A stretch of DNA of 64,000 bases from Caldimonas tepidiphila (GCF_003569765.1 NZ_QXMG01000015.1:1-64000); one strand, 5' to 3'. Shown: positions 8,167-17,014, counted from the stretch's first letter. The notes: a model not told the origin generated them from the sequence alone. Numbers and translations: made by a program.

Positions 8167-9144
8167 ATGAACACCATTGCGCCCGATTGGCTTTGGGCTT
8201 TCTTCATCGCGAGCGTCCTGCTCGCGCTCTTCGTCGATTTCGTCGTGCTGCGCAAGCAGGGCGCGCATGCGGTCTCCGTGAAGGAGGCGCTGAACTGGTC
8301 GCTGGTCTGGGTGGGGCTGAGCCTCGCCTTCAACGCCCTGTTCTGGTGGGCGGTCAAGGACGCCACCGGCGACGTCGCGCAGGCCAATGCGCGCTCGATG
8401 GAGTTCCTCACCGGCTACCTGATCGAGAAGTCGCTCGCGGTCGACAACATCTTTGTCTTCCTGATGATCTTCACCTACTTCTCGGTGCCGCCGGCCTACC
8501 AGAAGCGGGTGCTGATGATCGGCATCATCGGCGCGATCGTGCTGCGCACCGTGATGATCCTGGTCGGCGGCTGGCTCGTCTCCGAGTTCCACTGGGTGCT
8601 CTACGTGTTCGGCGCCTTCCTGCTGATGACGGGCGTGAAGATGTGGTTCGCCTCCGGCAAGGAGCCCGACCTCGAGGACAACCCGGCGCTCAAGCTGCTG
8701 CGTCGCATGATGCCGGTGTCGGACCGCTTCGACGGCGAGCGCTTCTTCACGGTGCAACGCGGCAAGCGCATCGCCACGCCGCTGCTGATGGTCGTCGCGC
8801 TCGTGGGCTTCACCGACGTGATCTTCGCGGTCGATTCGATCCCGGCGATCTTCGCGATCACCACCGATCCCTTCATCGTGCTGAGCTCGAACATCTTCGC
8901 CATCCTCGGGCTGCGCGCGATGTTCTTCCTGCTCGCCGCGGTCGCGGCCAAGTTCCACCTGCTGAGCTACGGCCTGGCGGTGATCCTGGCCTTCATCGGC
9001 ACCAAGATGCTGCTGATCGACGTCGTGAAGATCCCGGTGCTGGTCTCGCTCGGCGTCGTCGTCGCGGTGCTGGCGATCACGATGGTGTGGAGCGTGCGCA
9101 CCGCGCCCAAGCTGCGCGCGCACGAGTCATCGCCGCAGCGCTGA
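8167..9144 (+). CDS. TerC/Alx family membrane protein, probable manganese exporter
   Basis: A 325-residue integral membrane protein with about eight or nine segments. TerC-family features are visible: LLALFVDFVVL near the N-terminus, the SLAVDNIFVFLMIFTYF segment with its conserved Asp-Asn, and a matching acidic segment VIFAVDSIPAIFAIT later. Members such as Alx and MeeF-type proteins export Mn(II), possibly to metallate secreted proteins. The start at 8167 is fixed by GGAG at 8155-8158. The riboswitch immediately upstream supports manganese-dependent expression. Older names tie this family to tellurium resistance; no other ter genes are present. Confidence 0.88.
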   Translation: MNTIAPDWLWAFFIASVLLALFVDFVVLRKQGAHAVSVKEALNWSLVWVGLSLAFNALFWWAVKDATGDVAQANARSMEFLTGYLIEKSLAVDNIFVFLMIFTYFSVPPAYQKRVLMIGIIGAIVLRTVMILVGGWLVSEFHWVLYVFGAFLLMTGVKMWFASGKEPDLEDNPALKLLRRMMPVSDRFDGERFFTVQRGKRIATPLLMVVALVGFTDVIFAVDSIPAIFAITTDPFIVLSSNIFAILGLRAMFFLLAAVAAKFHLLSYGLAVILAFIGTKMLLIDVVKIPVLVSLGVVVAVLAITMVWSVRTAPKLRAHESSPQR

Positions 9145-9256
9145 GCGGGAAAACACCGAGCCGCGGGCCGCAGGCGCAGGGGCGGCGGCCGGGGAGGGCG
9201 GTGATATAAGTCAAGTTGCTCCGGGCGGGGGCCCGGGCATACTCCGGGCCTTGGCC

Positions 9257-10060
9257 ATGAATGACATCACCGTCCGCGACGACGCGCCACCCCTGCCTCC
9301 CGTCCGTGCGATCGCGCTGCACCACCCGCTGGCCTGGGTCGAGGCCGGCGTGCACGATGTCGCGCGCGCCACCACGCCGAGCCTGCTGCACGGCATCGTG
9401 TTCGTGGTCGGCGGGTTGCTGATCCTGCTGGTCGGCTGGAACCGGTTCGGGGTGCTCGCGGGTGCCTTTTCCGGCTTCCTGCTGGTCGCGCCGATGCTCG
9501 CCACCGGGCTGTACGAACTCAGCCGCCGCCTCGAGCGCGGCGAGGAGCCGACGTTCGCGCAGGCGGTGGCCGCCTGGCGGCGCGGCGGCGCCGCGCCGCT
9601 GCGCTTCGGCCTGCTGCTGGCGGCGCTCGGCACGCTCTGGGTGATGTTCTCGGCGCTGGCGCTGCTGGCGATGAGCGGCGAGCCGCTCGACGGGCTGCGC
9701 GCCTTCTTCGCCACCCCGGTGCTGCGCATGGCCGACCTGGCGCTGCGCGGACACCTGTTCCTGATGTGGCTCGTCGCGGGCGGCCTGCTCGCGGCGGTGG
9801 TGTTCGCGATCAGCGCCGTCTCGGTGCCGCTGGTGCTGGATCGCCGCGTGAGCCTGCAGCAGGCGATGCTCACGAGCGTGCGCGCGGTAGGGCAGAATCC
9901 GCTGCCGATGACGCTGTGGGCGCTCATCATCCTCGGCATCACGCTGATCGGCCTGTTCACGCTCGTGGGACTGGCGGTGCTGCTGCCGGTGCTCGGCCAT
10001 GCCACCTGGCATGCCTACACCGACCTGGTGGACGCGAGCGGATTCGAGCCCCGCACCTGA
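9257..10060 (+). CDS. DUF2189 domain integral membrane protein
   Basis: A 267-residue protein with about six hydrophobic segments after a short cytoplasmic N-terminus. Phrases such as HPLAWVEAGVHD, LLVAPMLATGLYELSRRLERGE and the final TLVGLAVLLPVLGHATWHAYTDLV are characteristic of the DUF2189 family common in proteobacteria. The ATG at 9257 is preferred to a TTG two codons upstream. It is followed after 29 bases by a small DUF2788 gene on the same strand. In other genomes members lie near cytochrome oxidase genes, but none is here; the function is unknown. Confidence 0.8.
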   Translation: MNDITVRDDAPPLPPVRAIALHHPLAWVEAGVHDVARATTPSLLHGIVFVVGGLLILLVGWNRFGVLAGAFSGFLLVAPMLATGLYELSRRLERGEEPTFAQAVAAWRRGGAAPLRFGLLLAALGTLWVMFSALALLAMSGEPLDGLRAFFATPVLRMADLALRGHLFLMWLVAGGLLAAVVFAISAVSVPLVLDRRVSLQQAMLTSVRAVGQNPLPMTLWALIILGITLIGLFTLVGLAVLLPVLGHATWHAYTDLVDASGFEPRT

Positions 10061-10089
10061 CGAGAGAAGAAAACGCAAGACGAGGCGCG

Positions 10090-10299
10090 ATGTTCGGTCT
10101 GACAGAGGAGCAATTCACCCAGTACGGTGTCACGATCGGGCTCGCCGCCTTCATCGGCTTCATGCTCTTCATCGTGTGGGACCTCGCCCGCAAGTCCAAG
10201 GCGGGCCGCTTCGGCACCTTCGTGCTCTTCTTCGTGCTCGCCTTCGGCATGCTCGGATTCATCGTCAAGGGCGTGCTGCAACTCATTCTCGGGATCTGA
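10090..10299 (+). CDS. DUF2788 small membrane protein
   Basis: A 69-residue protein with two membrane segments (about 13-31 and 43-67) separated by a short basic loop KSKAGRFG. It begins MFGLTEEQF, typical of the DUF2788 family. AGACGAGGCGCG precedes the ATG at 10090. It is probably cotranscribed with the DUF2189 gene. The function is unknown. Confidence 0.8.
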   Translation: MFGLTEEQFTQYGVTIGLAAFIGFMLFIVWDLARKSKAGRFGTFVLFFVLAFGMLGFIVKGVLQLILGI

Positions 10300-10347
10300 A
10301 CCGGCACGCGATGTCGCGCCTGTGCCACAAAAATGCCAGTTTCTCGT

Positions 10348-10366
10348 AATGAGAATTGTTATCATT
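10348..10366. promoter_or_regulatory. Fur-box-like operator AATGAGAATTGTTATCATT
   Basis: This 19-base AT-rich, roughly symmetric site closely resembles the consensus for the ferric uptake regulator, embedded in very GC-rich DNA. It lies about 140 bases upstream of the TonB-dependent receptor start, where an iron-repressed promoter is expected. A fur gene is encoded at 51981. Confidence 0.75.
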
Positions 10367-10503
10367 CCTGTTAAGTAGCCCGCCGGTCACTCGCCAGCTC
10401 CGGCGCCGGGCGCCCTTCGGTCGATGGGCGCCGCGGCGTCCTCGCGTATCCGCCAGCCATGGACCCAGAGGTTGCGTTCAAGAATCTCAACAGGAGTTGG
10501 TCC

Positions 10504-12861
10504 ATGTCCCGTCAGTCCCGCACCCGCCGCCACAAGGCCGTACCGTCCCGCAATCAGGCCTCGGCGGCCGCATCCTCCCGCCCGGCATCGCTGTCGGTCC
10601 TCATCCCGCTCGGTGCGCTCGCCGCAGGCTTCGCCGGCAGCGCCTGGGCGCAGACCTCCGGCGCGGAGGCGCGCCAGGAGACCGTGCTGCCGCAGGTGAC
10701 CGTGAAGGACACGGCCGAGCAGCAGGGCAAGCAGAGCTACCAGTCGGTCAGCACCAGCATCGGCAAGGGCCGGCAGGAGTTGCGTGACATTCCGCAGTCC
10801 GTGACGGTGGTGACCGAGAAGCTGATCGACGACCGCAACCTCGACACGCTCAAGGAGGCGCTGAAGAACACCGGCGGCATCAGCTTCCTGGCCGCCGAGG
10901 GCGGCGAGGAGGACATCCGCCTGCGCGGCTTCTCGCTGCAGCAGTCGGGCGACATCTTCGTCGACGGCATGCGCGAGCCAGCCTTCTACGAGCGCGACAC
11001 CTTCAACTACGACCGGCTCGAGCTGCTGCGCGGCTCGGCCTCGATGCTGTTCGGCCGCGGCTCGACCGGCGGCGCTGCGAACCAGGTGAGCAAGGTGCCG
11101 CGCCTGATGAGCGAGCACGAGGTCACCGCCACCGCCGGCAACCACGACTACCGCCGCGTCACCGGCGACTTCAACTTCAGGACCGGCGAGAGCGCGGCGC
11201 TGCGCCTGAACGCGATGCACACCCGGGCCGACAACAACGGCGCGGGCAGCAGCCTCGACAAGTCGGGCGCGGCCGGCGCCTTCCGCTGGGGCATCGGCAC
11301 CCGCGACGAGTTCCTGGTGAGCCTCTTCCATCTGGAGAACCGCAACGGCATGAACTACGGCCTGCCGTGGATCAAGCCGCGAGCCAGCGACACGTCGGCC
11401 GCGAACCGGCCGCTGCCGGGCCTCGATCCGTCGGCCTACTACGGCATGGCGAGCGACTACAACCACGGCTCGGCCAGCATCGCCACGTTCAGCCACCTCC
11501 ACCGCTTCGGCGCCGGCAGCGAGCTCAAGACGACGCTGCGCAAGGGCAGGTTCGAGCGCGACCAGCGCGCCAGCGCGATCCGCTTCGCCGGCAATACCGG
11601 CACGCCGAACAACCCCGCGGCGGTGGATCTCACGAATTTCGGGCCCTCGACCGTGCTGCAGCGCAGCGGCGGCACCGGCGTGCACGCGAAGATCCAGGAC
11701 CTCGAGACCGTGCAGCTGCAAAGCGACTTCAGCAGCAAGTTCCAGGCGCTGGGCCTGAAGCACGAGCTGCTGACGGGCGTGGACGCCTCCCAGGAGGAGA
11801 AGCGGGTCTACATGGTGCGCAATGCCAACCAGGGCGGCGTGACGCTGACCAAGCCCCGGACCACCATCGGCACCCCGGACGACGGCGCCTGGGTCGACGA
11901 GAGCCAGCGCGTGTTGCGCCCCGGCAACCAGTTCGAGGCCAAGGCCTGGGGCGTCTACGCGCAGGACCTGGTGCAGGTGGCGCCGGCGTGGAAGGTGCTG
12001 GCGGGCCTGCGCTACGACCGCATGAAGGGCGAGTTCGACAGCTTCGCGATCCCGAACAACGCGGCCGGTCCGGTCACGACCACCTCCTACCGCCAGGACA
12101 TCTCGGAGGTGAGCAAGCGTCTGGGCCTGCTGTTCCAGCCGACGCCGCTGCACTCCTTCCACTTCTCCTACGGCACCTCGTTCAACACCTCGGGCGACGC
12201 CTACTCCTACAGCCAGTTCAGCGCGAACACGCCACCCGAGTCGAGCGAGAACCTCGAGCTCGGCGCCAAGATCGACGCCGCCGACGGCCGCTTCACCACC
12301 CGTCTGGCCGTGTTCCGCTCGACCAAGAAGAACGAGCGCAACACCGACGCGCCCGACGGGCCGCTGGGGCAGCAGTCCTTCCTGCTGTCGGCCAAGCGGC
12401 ACAGCGCCGGGGCCGAGATCGACGTCACCGGCCGCCTGACGCCGAAATGGGAGGTCTTCGGCTCCTACATGTGGATGCCCGTCGCGGTGGTCGACGAGAC
12501 CGCCAGCTCTACCAGCTTCGGCAACCGCAAGGGCGACCGCCCCGGCCTCACGCCCGAGCACAGCGGCACGGTGTGGACCACCTACCGGTTGCTGCCGAAG
12601 CTGCGTCTGGGCGCCGGCGTGAACTTCCGCAGCGAGCAGTCGCCGGCCGACATCTCGACCAACAACGGCGGCGAGTCCTGGAACGCGCCGGGCTTCGCCA
12701 CCGTCGACCTGATGGCCGAGTACGGCTTCAGCGAGCGCGTCGCGCTGAAGGTCAACGTCAACAATGCCGGCAACAAGTACTATGCCGACTCGCTCTACCG
12801 CGGGCACTACATCCCCGGTGCCGGGCGCATCGTCCAGGCGGGGCTGAGCGCCAAGTTCTGA
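10504..12861 (+). CDS. TonB-dependent siderophore receptor (Fiu-like)
   Basis: A 785-residue outer-membrane receptor. The long signal peptide ends near AGSAWAQ (about residue 49). A plug domain follows, with LRDIPQSVTVV, EEDIRLRGF, DIFVDGMREPAFYERDTFNYDRLELLRG and SMLFGRGSTGG, the classic siderophore receptor plug. The 22-strand barrel ends with a C-terminal Phe (SAKF). AGGAG seven bases before the ATG at 10504 sets the start, 15 codons inside a longer frame. The PiuC/YbiX-type hydroxylase gene next to it and the Fur-like box upstream point to catecholate-type ferric siderophore uptake, as for Fiu/PiuA. The exact ligand is not determinable. Confidence 0.92.
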   Translation: MSRQSRTRRHKAVPSRNQASAAASSRPASLSVLIPLGALAAGFAGSAWAQTSGAEARQETVLPQVTVKDTAEQQGKQSYQSVSTSIGKGRQELRDIPQSVTVVTEKLIDDRNLDTLKEALKNTGGISFLAAEGGEEDIRLRGFSLQQSGDIFVDGMREPAFYERDTFNYDRLELLRGSASMLFGRGSTGGAANQVSKVPRLMSEHEVTATAGNHDYRRVTGDFNFRTGESAALRLNAMHTRADNNGAGSSLDKSGAAGAFRWGIGTRDEFLVSLFHLENRNGMNYGLPWIKPRASDTSAANRPLPGLDPSAYYGMASDYNHGSASIATFSHLHRFGAGSELKTTLRKGRFERDQRASAIRFAGNTGTPNNPAAVDLTNFGPSTVLQRSGGTGVHAKIQDLETVQLQSDFSSKFQALGLKHELLTGVDASQEEKRVYMVRNANQGGVTLTKPRTTIGTPDDGAWVDESQRVLRPGNQFEAKAWGVYAQDLVQVAPAWKVLAGLRYDRMKGEFDSFAIPNNAAGPVTTTSYRQDISEVSKRLGLLFQPTPLHSFHFSYGTSFNTSGDAYSYSQFSANTPPESSENLELGAKIDAADGRFTTRLAVFRSTKKNERNTDAPDGPLGQQSFLLSAKRHSAGAEIDVTGRLTPKWEVFGSYMWMPVAVVDETASSTSFGNRKGDRPGLTPEHSGTVWTTYRLLPKLRLGAGVNFRSEQSPADISTNNGGESWNAPGFATVDLMAEYGFSERVALKVNVNNAGNKYYADSLYRGHYIPGAGRIVQAGLSAKF

Positions 12862-12939
12862 GCCGTGCCGAGCGCCGGGGCCGCCGTCCAGCGCGAGCCG
12901 GGCGGCGCTCCGGTCCCACCCCCGACACACCCCGCCGCC

Positions 12940-13620
12940 ATGCTCCTGCACGTCCCCGAAGTCCTCACGCCCGAAGAACTGCGCCGCTGCCGCGGCCTCC
13001 TGCGCGACGCCCCGTGGAGCGACGGGCGCGCGACCGCGGGGCTGCAGTCGGCGGCGGTCAAGAACAACGAGCAGGTGCCGCCCGACTGGTCGCAGCTGCC
13101 CGAGCTGCGCGCGATCGTGCTGCACGCGCTCGAGCGCCACGCGCTGTTCTTTTCGGCCGCGCTGCCCAAGCGCATCTTCCCGCCGATGTTCAACCGCTAC
13201 GGCGGCGCCGCCAACACCTACGGCAACCACGTCGACATGGCGGTGCGCCACACCTCGGCCCGGCAGCGCGTGCGCACCGACGTGAGCTGCACGCTGTTCT
13301 TCGCCGACCCGCACGAGTACGAGGGCGGCGAGCTCGTCATCGAGGACACCTACGGCGCCAAGCGCGTGAAGCTGCCGGCCGGCGACATGGTGCTCTACCC
13401 GGGCACCAGCGTGCACCGCGTCGAGCCGGTGACGCGCGGCCATCGCGTCGCGAGCTTCTTCTGGGTCGAGAGCATGGTGCGCAGCGACGAGCAGCGCCGG
13501 CTGCTGTTCGAGCTCGACATGAACCTGGTGCGGCTGCGCCGGGAGCACGGCGAGACCGAGACCGCGGTGGCGCTGACCGGCACCTATCACAACCTGCTGC
13601 GCATGTGGGCCGACACATGA
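12940..13620 (+). CDS. PKHD-type Fe(II)/2-oxoglutarate dioxygenase (PiuC/YbiX)
   Basis: A 226-residue soluble protein, matching the family length. The facial triad is His97-x-Asp99 in GNHVDMAVR and His159 in [10 protein letters not shown], with Arg169 in GHRV available to bind 2-oxoglutarate. The family is encoded next to TonB siderophore receptors such as fiu and piuA and is iron-regulated; its substrate is unproven. The ATG at 12940 is chosen because homologues begin with M(M)LHIPxVL; the frame extends further upstream without similarity. The stop overlaps the next start (ATGA). Confidence 0.9.
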   Translation: MLLHVPEVLTPEELRRCRGLLRDAPWSDGRATAGLQSAAVKNNEQVPPDWSQLPELRAIVLHALERHALFFSAALPKRIFPPMFNRYGGAANTYGNHVDMAVRHTSARQRVRTDVSCTLFFADPHEYEGGELVIEDTYGAKRVKLPAGDMVLYPGTSVHRVEPVTRGHRVASFFWVESMVRSDEQRRLLFELDMNLVRLRREHGETETAVALTGTYHNLLRMWADT

Positions 13621-14570
13621 ACCGGCCCCCCGGCGGCGTGCCCCGGCTCGCGCAGATCCCCCCCGGCGTCGTCACGCTCGCGCACCCGGTGCTGCTCGCC
13701 CCGGTCGCCTACCAGCGCATGGCGCATCCCGACGGCGAGTTCGCCAGCGCGCTGGCCGCGGCGGTGCAGGGCGCCGGCCTCGTGCTGAGCACTCAGGCCA
13801 GCGTCTTGCTGGAGGACGTCGCGCGCCTCGTGCTCGCGGAGCCGCAGCGCGGGCCGCTGTGGATGCAGCTCTACCTGCAGCACGACCGCGGCTTCACCGC
13901 GGAGCTGGTGCGGCGCGCCGAGCGCGCCGGCTACGAGGCGCTGGTCCTCACGGTCGACGCGCCGACGAGCGGCGCCCGGGACCGCGAGCGCCGCGCCGGC
14001 TTCCGCCTGCCGCCGGGTGTCTCGGCGGTCAACCTCGCCGGCCTGCCGCCCGTCACCCCGCCGGCGCTCGAGGCCGGGCAGAGCGCGCTGTTCGACGGCC
14101 TGCTGCGCGGCGCCGCCACCTGGCGCGACGTCGAATGGCTGCAGGGGCTGACGCGCCTGCCGGTGCTGCTCAAGGGCGTGCTGCACGAGGACGACGCGCG
14201 CCAGGCTGCCGCGCTCGGCGTCGCGGGCCTGATCGTCTCGAATCACGGCGGGCGCACGCTCGACACTGCGCCCGCGACGGCCTGGGTGCTGCCGCGCATC
14301 GCCGACACGGTGGGCGGGGGCCTGCCGCTGCTGGTGGACGGCGGCATCCGCCGCGGCACCGACGTGCTGAAGGCGGTCGCGCTCGGCGCCCGCGCCGTGC
14401 TGGTGGGCAGGCCCTACGTTCACGGGCTGGCCACCGCCGGCGCACAAGGAGTGGCTCATGTGCTGCGCCTGTTGCGCGACGAGTTCGAGATCGCGATGGC
14501 GCTCACCGGCTGCGCCACCCTCGCGGAGGCGGGGCCCTCGCTGCTGTTCGGCCGCTCAGCGCCGCGCTGA
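13617..14570 (+). CDS. FMN-dependent alpha-hydroxy-acid oxidase/dehydrogenase, N-terminally short
   Basis: A 317-residue protein of the L-lactate dehydrogenase/glycolate oxidase flavoprotein family. Retained are WMQLYLQ (Tyr86), LTVDAP (Asp114), LLKG (Lys186) and SNHGGRTLD (His210, Arg213), which bind FMN and abstract the substrate proton, plus the [20 protein letters not shown] phosphate-binding end. Typical members have about 350-380 residues; this one starts inside the first barrel strand and lacks roughly 50-60 N-terminal residues, including the usual substrate-binding Tyr. The ATG at 13617 overlaps the piuC stop, so the shortening appears genuine. It may act in siderophore or iron-linked metabolism; activity is uncertain. 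Confidence 0.8.
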   Translation: MNRPPGGVPRLAQIPPGVVTLAHPVLLAPVAYQRMAHPDGEFASALAAAVQGAGLVLSTQASVLLEDVARLVLAEPQRGPLWMQLYLQHDRGFTAELVRRAERAGYEALVLTVDAPTSGARDRERRAGFRLPPGVSAVNLAGLPPVTPPALEAGQSALFDGLLRGAATWRDVEWLQGLTRLPVLLKGVLHEDDARQAAALGVAGLIVSNHGGRTLDTAPATAWVLPRIADTVGGGLPLLVDGGIRRGTDVLKAVALGARAVLVGRPYVHGLATAGAQGVAHVLRLLRDEFEIAMALTGCATLAEAGPSLLFGRSAPR

Positions 14571-14945
14571 GGCGGGGGGTGTCTGCGGCGCGGCGGCGGT
14601 CCAGGGCGCCGGCAGCCGCTCCAGCACCCGCTGCGCGTCGAGCGAGCGGATCGGCACCTGAGGATCGGCGGGAATGCGGTCGAGCGCTTGCAGCGCCAGG
14701 TAGCGCAGCGCGCTCACGCGCAGGAAGGAGGCGAAGTTGCCGACCTCGCCGCGCGCCGCCACCAGCTCGTCGTAGAGCTTCTCGAGCAGCTGCGACAGGC
14801 TCAGGCCGTCGCGCGCGCCGATCTCCCGCAGCACGTCCCAGAACAGGTTCTCCAGGCGCAGGCTCGTGACGACGCCGTGCAGCCGCAGCGAGCGGGTGCG
14901 GCTGGCGTAGGACTCGGGATCGGCCCGGATGAAGATCTCGCACAT
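14556..14945 (-). CDS. Ribbon-helix-helix domain protein (RHH_4 type)
   Basis: A 129-residue protein beginning MCEIFIRADPESY with the following TRSLRLHGVVTSLRLENLFW, the typical start of the RHH_4 family. A ribbon strand (about 20-30) is followed by two helices. The Ala/Pro/Arg-rich tail is variable. AAGGAG lies ahead of the ATG at 14945. The 3' end overlaps the convergent flavoenzyme gene by 15 bases. Proteins of this type are presumed DNA-binding regulators; the target is unknown. Confidence 0.8.
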   Translation of the reverse strand: MCEIFIRADPESYASRTRSLRLHGVVTSLRLENLFWDVLREIGARDGLSLSQLLEKLYDELVAARGEVGNFASFLRVSALRYLALQALDRIPADPQVPIRSLDAQRVLERLPAPWTAAAPQTPPASARR

Positions 14946-15072
14946 CGCGTCTCCTTTCCGCGCCGTCTCCGCGCGGCGCGCCGCCCGACGATAAGCGCTC
15001 GGGGCGAGCGGCGGAAGCGGGGCCTGCCCCGATGCGGCCGCGCGCCGGCGCGGCACGCGCGCGACGCCGGCC

Positions 15073-15654
15073 TCACTCGTGCGTGATGCGCGTGCCGAGC
15101 ACCTGCAGGAACTGCGCGAGCCACTGCGGATGCGCGGGCCAGGCCGGCGCGGTGACGAAGCAGCCGTCGGTCACGGCCTGGTCCACCTCGATGCGCGCGT
15201 AGCTCGCGCCGGCGAGCTCGACCTCGACCGCGCAGGCCGGATAGGCCGACACCCGGCGGCCGCGGATCACGCCGGCGGCCGCGAGCAGTTGCGCGCCGTG
15301 GCAGACCGCCGCGATCGGCTTGTTCTCGCGCGCGAAGTGCTGCACCCAGCCGATCACGGTCTCGTTCATGCCCAGGTACTCGGGCGCGCGCCCGCCGGGG
15401 ACCAGCAGCGCGTCGTAGTCCTCGGCGCGCACCTCGTCGAAGCCGGCATTGAGCGTGAAGCGGTGGCCGGGCTTCTCGGAATAGGTCTGGTGGCCCTCGA
15501 AGTCGTGCACCGCGGTCGCGATCTGCTCGCCGGCCTTCTTGCCGGGGCAGACCGCGTGCACCGTGTGCCCGACCATCTGCAGCGCCTGGAACGGCACCAT
15601 CGTCTCGTAGTCCTCGGCGAAGTCGCCAACGATCATCAGGATCTTCTTGCCCAT
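15073..15654 (-). CDS. DJ-1/PfpI family protein
   Basis: A 193-residue protein with a Rossmann-like start (KKILMIVGDFAEDYE) and the nucleophile elbow AAVCHGAQLL, placing the reactive Cys118 beside His119. LLVPGGRAPEYL and the C-terminal PAWPAHPQWLAQFL match the glutamine-amidotransferase-like PfpI/YhbO branch. Members act as glyoxalase/deglycase-like or stress proteins. The ATG at 15654 has AAGGAG upstream and removes a non-homologous extension. It sits alone between an RHH gene and a SWIB gene. Confidence 0.85.
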   Translation of the reverse strand: MGKKILMIVGDFAEDYETMVPFQALQMVGHTVHAVCPGKKAGEQIATAVHDFEGHQTYSEKPGHRFTLNAGFDEVRAEDYDALLVPGGRAPEYLGMNETVIGWVQHFARENKPIAAVCHGAQLLAAAGVIRGRRVSAYPACAVEVELAGASYARIEVDQAVTDGCFVTAPAWPAHPQWLAQFLQVLGTRITHE

Positions 15655-15922
15655 CGCATGTCTCCTTGGGGATGCGGTGCCACGCCTCGCACGCGGCCCC
15701 TGCACGCATTTTTCGCAGGACCGGGCCGCGGCAGGTAACAGCGGGCTGCTTCCCGGGGGGCTGGGCCGGGGGCGAAAATGCGTGGTTTCCCAGTGAAGGC
15801 GGCTTCACAGTGCCCCGGGCACGCAGTACCATTCGCTGCGCACGAGCGGCAGAGAACGCGCGGCCCCACGCGGCGCACGCCCCGCACCGTACATCGACCA
15901 AACCCTGATGGAGAAATTCGAA

Positions 15923-16249
15923 ATGGCAACTGCGAAGAAAGCTCCGGCCAAGAAGGCCGAGGCGACGAAGGCGGCGCCGGCCAAGAAGGCAGCGGCCAAG
16001 CGCGCCCCCAACGCCGCCTTCATGAAGGAGCTCAAGCCGAGCGCCGAACTGGCCGCCGTCATCGGCGACAAGCCGGTGCCGCGCACCGAGGTCACCAAGA
16101 AGCTGTGGGACTACATCAAGAAGAACAACCTGCAGGACGCGCAGAACAAGCGCAACATCAATGCCGACCCCAAGCTGAAGGCGATCTTCGGCAAGGATCA
16201 GGTCTCGATGTTCGAGATGGCCGGCCTCGTCGGCAAGCACCTGTCCTGA
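15923..16249 (+). CDS. SWIB/MDM2 domain protein with histone H1-like tail
   Basis: A 108-residue protein. Residues 1-35 are an Ala/Lys repeat region (AKKAPAKKAE style) like eukaryotic H1 tails; residues about 38-108 form a SWIB domain with KPSAELAAVIG, VPRTEVTKKLWDYIKKNNLQD and FGKDQVSMFEMAGLVGKHL. Bacterial SWIB proteins are thought to be nucleoid-associated. GGAG eight bases before the ATG at 15923 favours this start over an in-frame ATG at 15908. A perfect rho-independent terminator follows. Its upstream region has an inverted repeat GTGAAG-N4-CTTCAC at 15793. Confidence 0.9.
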   Translation: MATAKKAPAKKAEATKAAPAKKAAAKRAPNAAFMKELKPSAELAAVIGDKPVPRTEVTKKLWDYIKKNNLQDAQNKRNINADPKLKAIFGKDQVSMFEMAGLVGKHLS

Positions 16250-16272
16250 TCGGCTTCGCACCGAACCCTTGC

Positions 16273-16297
16273 AGCCCGGCTCGCGCCGGGCTTTTTT
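16273..16297 (+). terminator. Rho-independent terminator after the SWIB gene
   Basis: AGCCCGGC and GCCGGGCT form an eight-pair stem with a four-base loop, followed directly by a T run. Confidence 0.9.
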
Positions 16298-16315
16298 GTG
16301 TCCGCCGTTCTCGCC

Positions 16316-16984
16316 TCAGCCGACGTGGCGGCGCAGGAAGTCGAGCGTGCGCTGGCGCGCCAGCGCGGCGCTCGGCGCATCAAAGGAGCCGCGCTGGTCG
16401 CAGTTGAAGCCGTGGCCGGCCGGGTAGAAGTGCAGCTCGACCTCCGGGCGCGCCGCGGCGAAGGCCTTCACGCGATCCACCGGGATGTGGTCGTCGCGCT
16501 CGCCGAAGTGCGCCAGCACCGGGCAGCGCGGCGACAGCCGGCCCTGCTCCTGCATGCCGCCGCCGTAGTAGCTCACGGCGGCGCTCAGTCCATCGAGTTC
16601 GCAGGCCGCGAGCCAGCCGAGCAGCCCGCCCCAGCAGTAGCCGACGAGGCCCACCTTGCCGGCCTCCCCGGCCGCGCCGACCGCCGCCGCGATGTCGCGC
16701 AGCGCGGCCTCGTTGCCGGTGGCGTTCTTCAGCTCCATGCCGCGCTGGCGGTCGGCGCCCTCGTAGCCGAGTTCCACGCCGCGCTGCACCCGGTCGAACA
16801 GCGCCGGCGCGATCGCGAGGTAGCCCTCGGCGGCGTAGCCGTCGGCCACCCCGCGGATGTGGCTGTTGACGCCGAAGATCTCCTGCACCACCACCAGCGC
16901 GCCGCGCGGCGTGCCGGCCGGGCGGGCAACGTAGGCCGCGAAGCGGTGGCCGTCGCCGGCGTCCAGTTCCAGGATTTCACCCAT
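16316..16984 (-). CDS. Dienelactone hydrolase family protein
   Basis: A 222-residue alpha/beta hydrolase. The nucleophile is Cys117 in GYCWGG, with the acid in GERDDHIP (Asp164/165) and His191 in YPAGHGFN; Glu35 in VQEIFG is the residue that activates the Cys in this family. Carboxymethylenebutenolidase opens dienelactones in chlorocatechol and aromatic degradation, but many homologues act on other esters. Starts at ATG 16984 with AAAGGAGAAG ahead. The downstream neighbour on the same strand belongs to an aromatic-pathway-type family as well. Confidence 0.88.
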   Translation of the reverse strand: MGEILELDAGDGHRFAAYVARPAGTPRGALVVVQEIFGVNSHIRGVADGYAAEGYLAIAPALFDRVQRGVELGYEGADRQRGMELKNATGNEAALRDIAAAVGAAGEAGKVGLVGYCWGGLLGWLAACELDGLSAAVSYYGGGMQEQGRLSPRCPVLAHFGERDDHIPVDRVKAFAAARPEVELHFYPAGHGFNCDQRGSFDAPSAALARQRTLDFLRRHVG

Positions 16985-17014
16985 CGTCTTCTCCTTTAGA
17001 TGCGGGGGCGGGAT

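Noticed and set aside
10036-10060. tRNA T-arm-like GGATTCGAGCCCC
   Set aside because: It lies inside the DUF2189 coding sequence and no acceptor, D or anticodon arm can be built around it.
10387-13590. Antisense frame of about 1070 codons opposite the TonB receptor
   Set aside because: Low-complexity His/Arg/Ala/Val sequence with no domain, fully covered by well-supported genes on the other strand.
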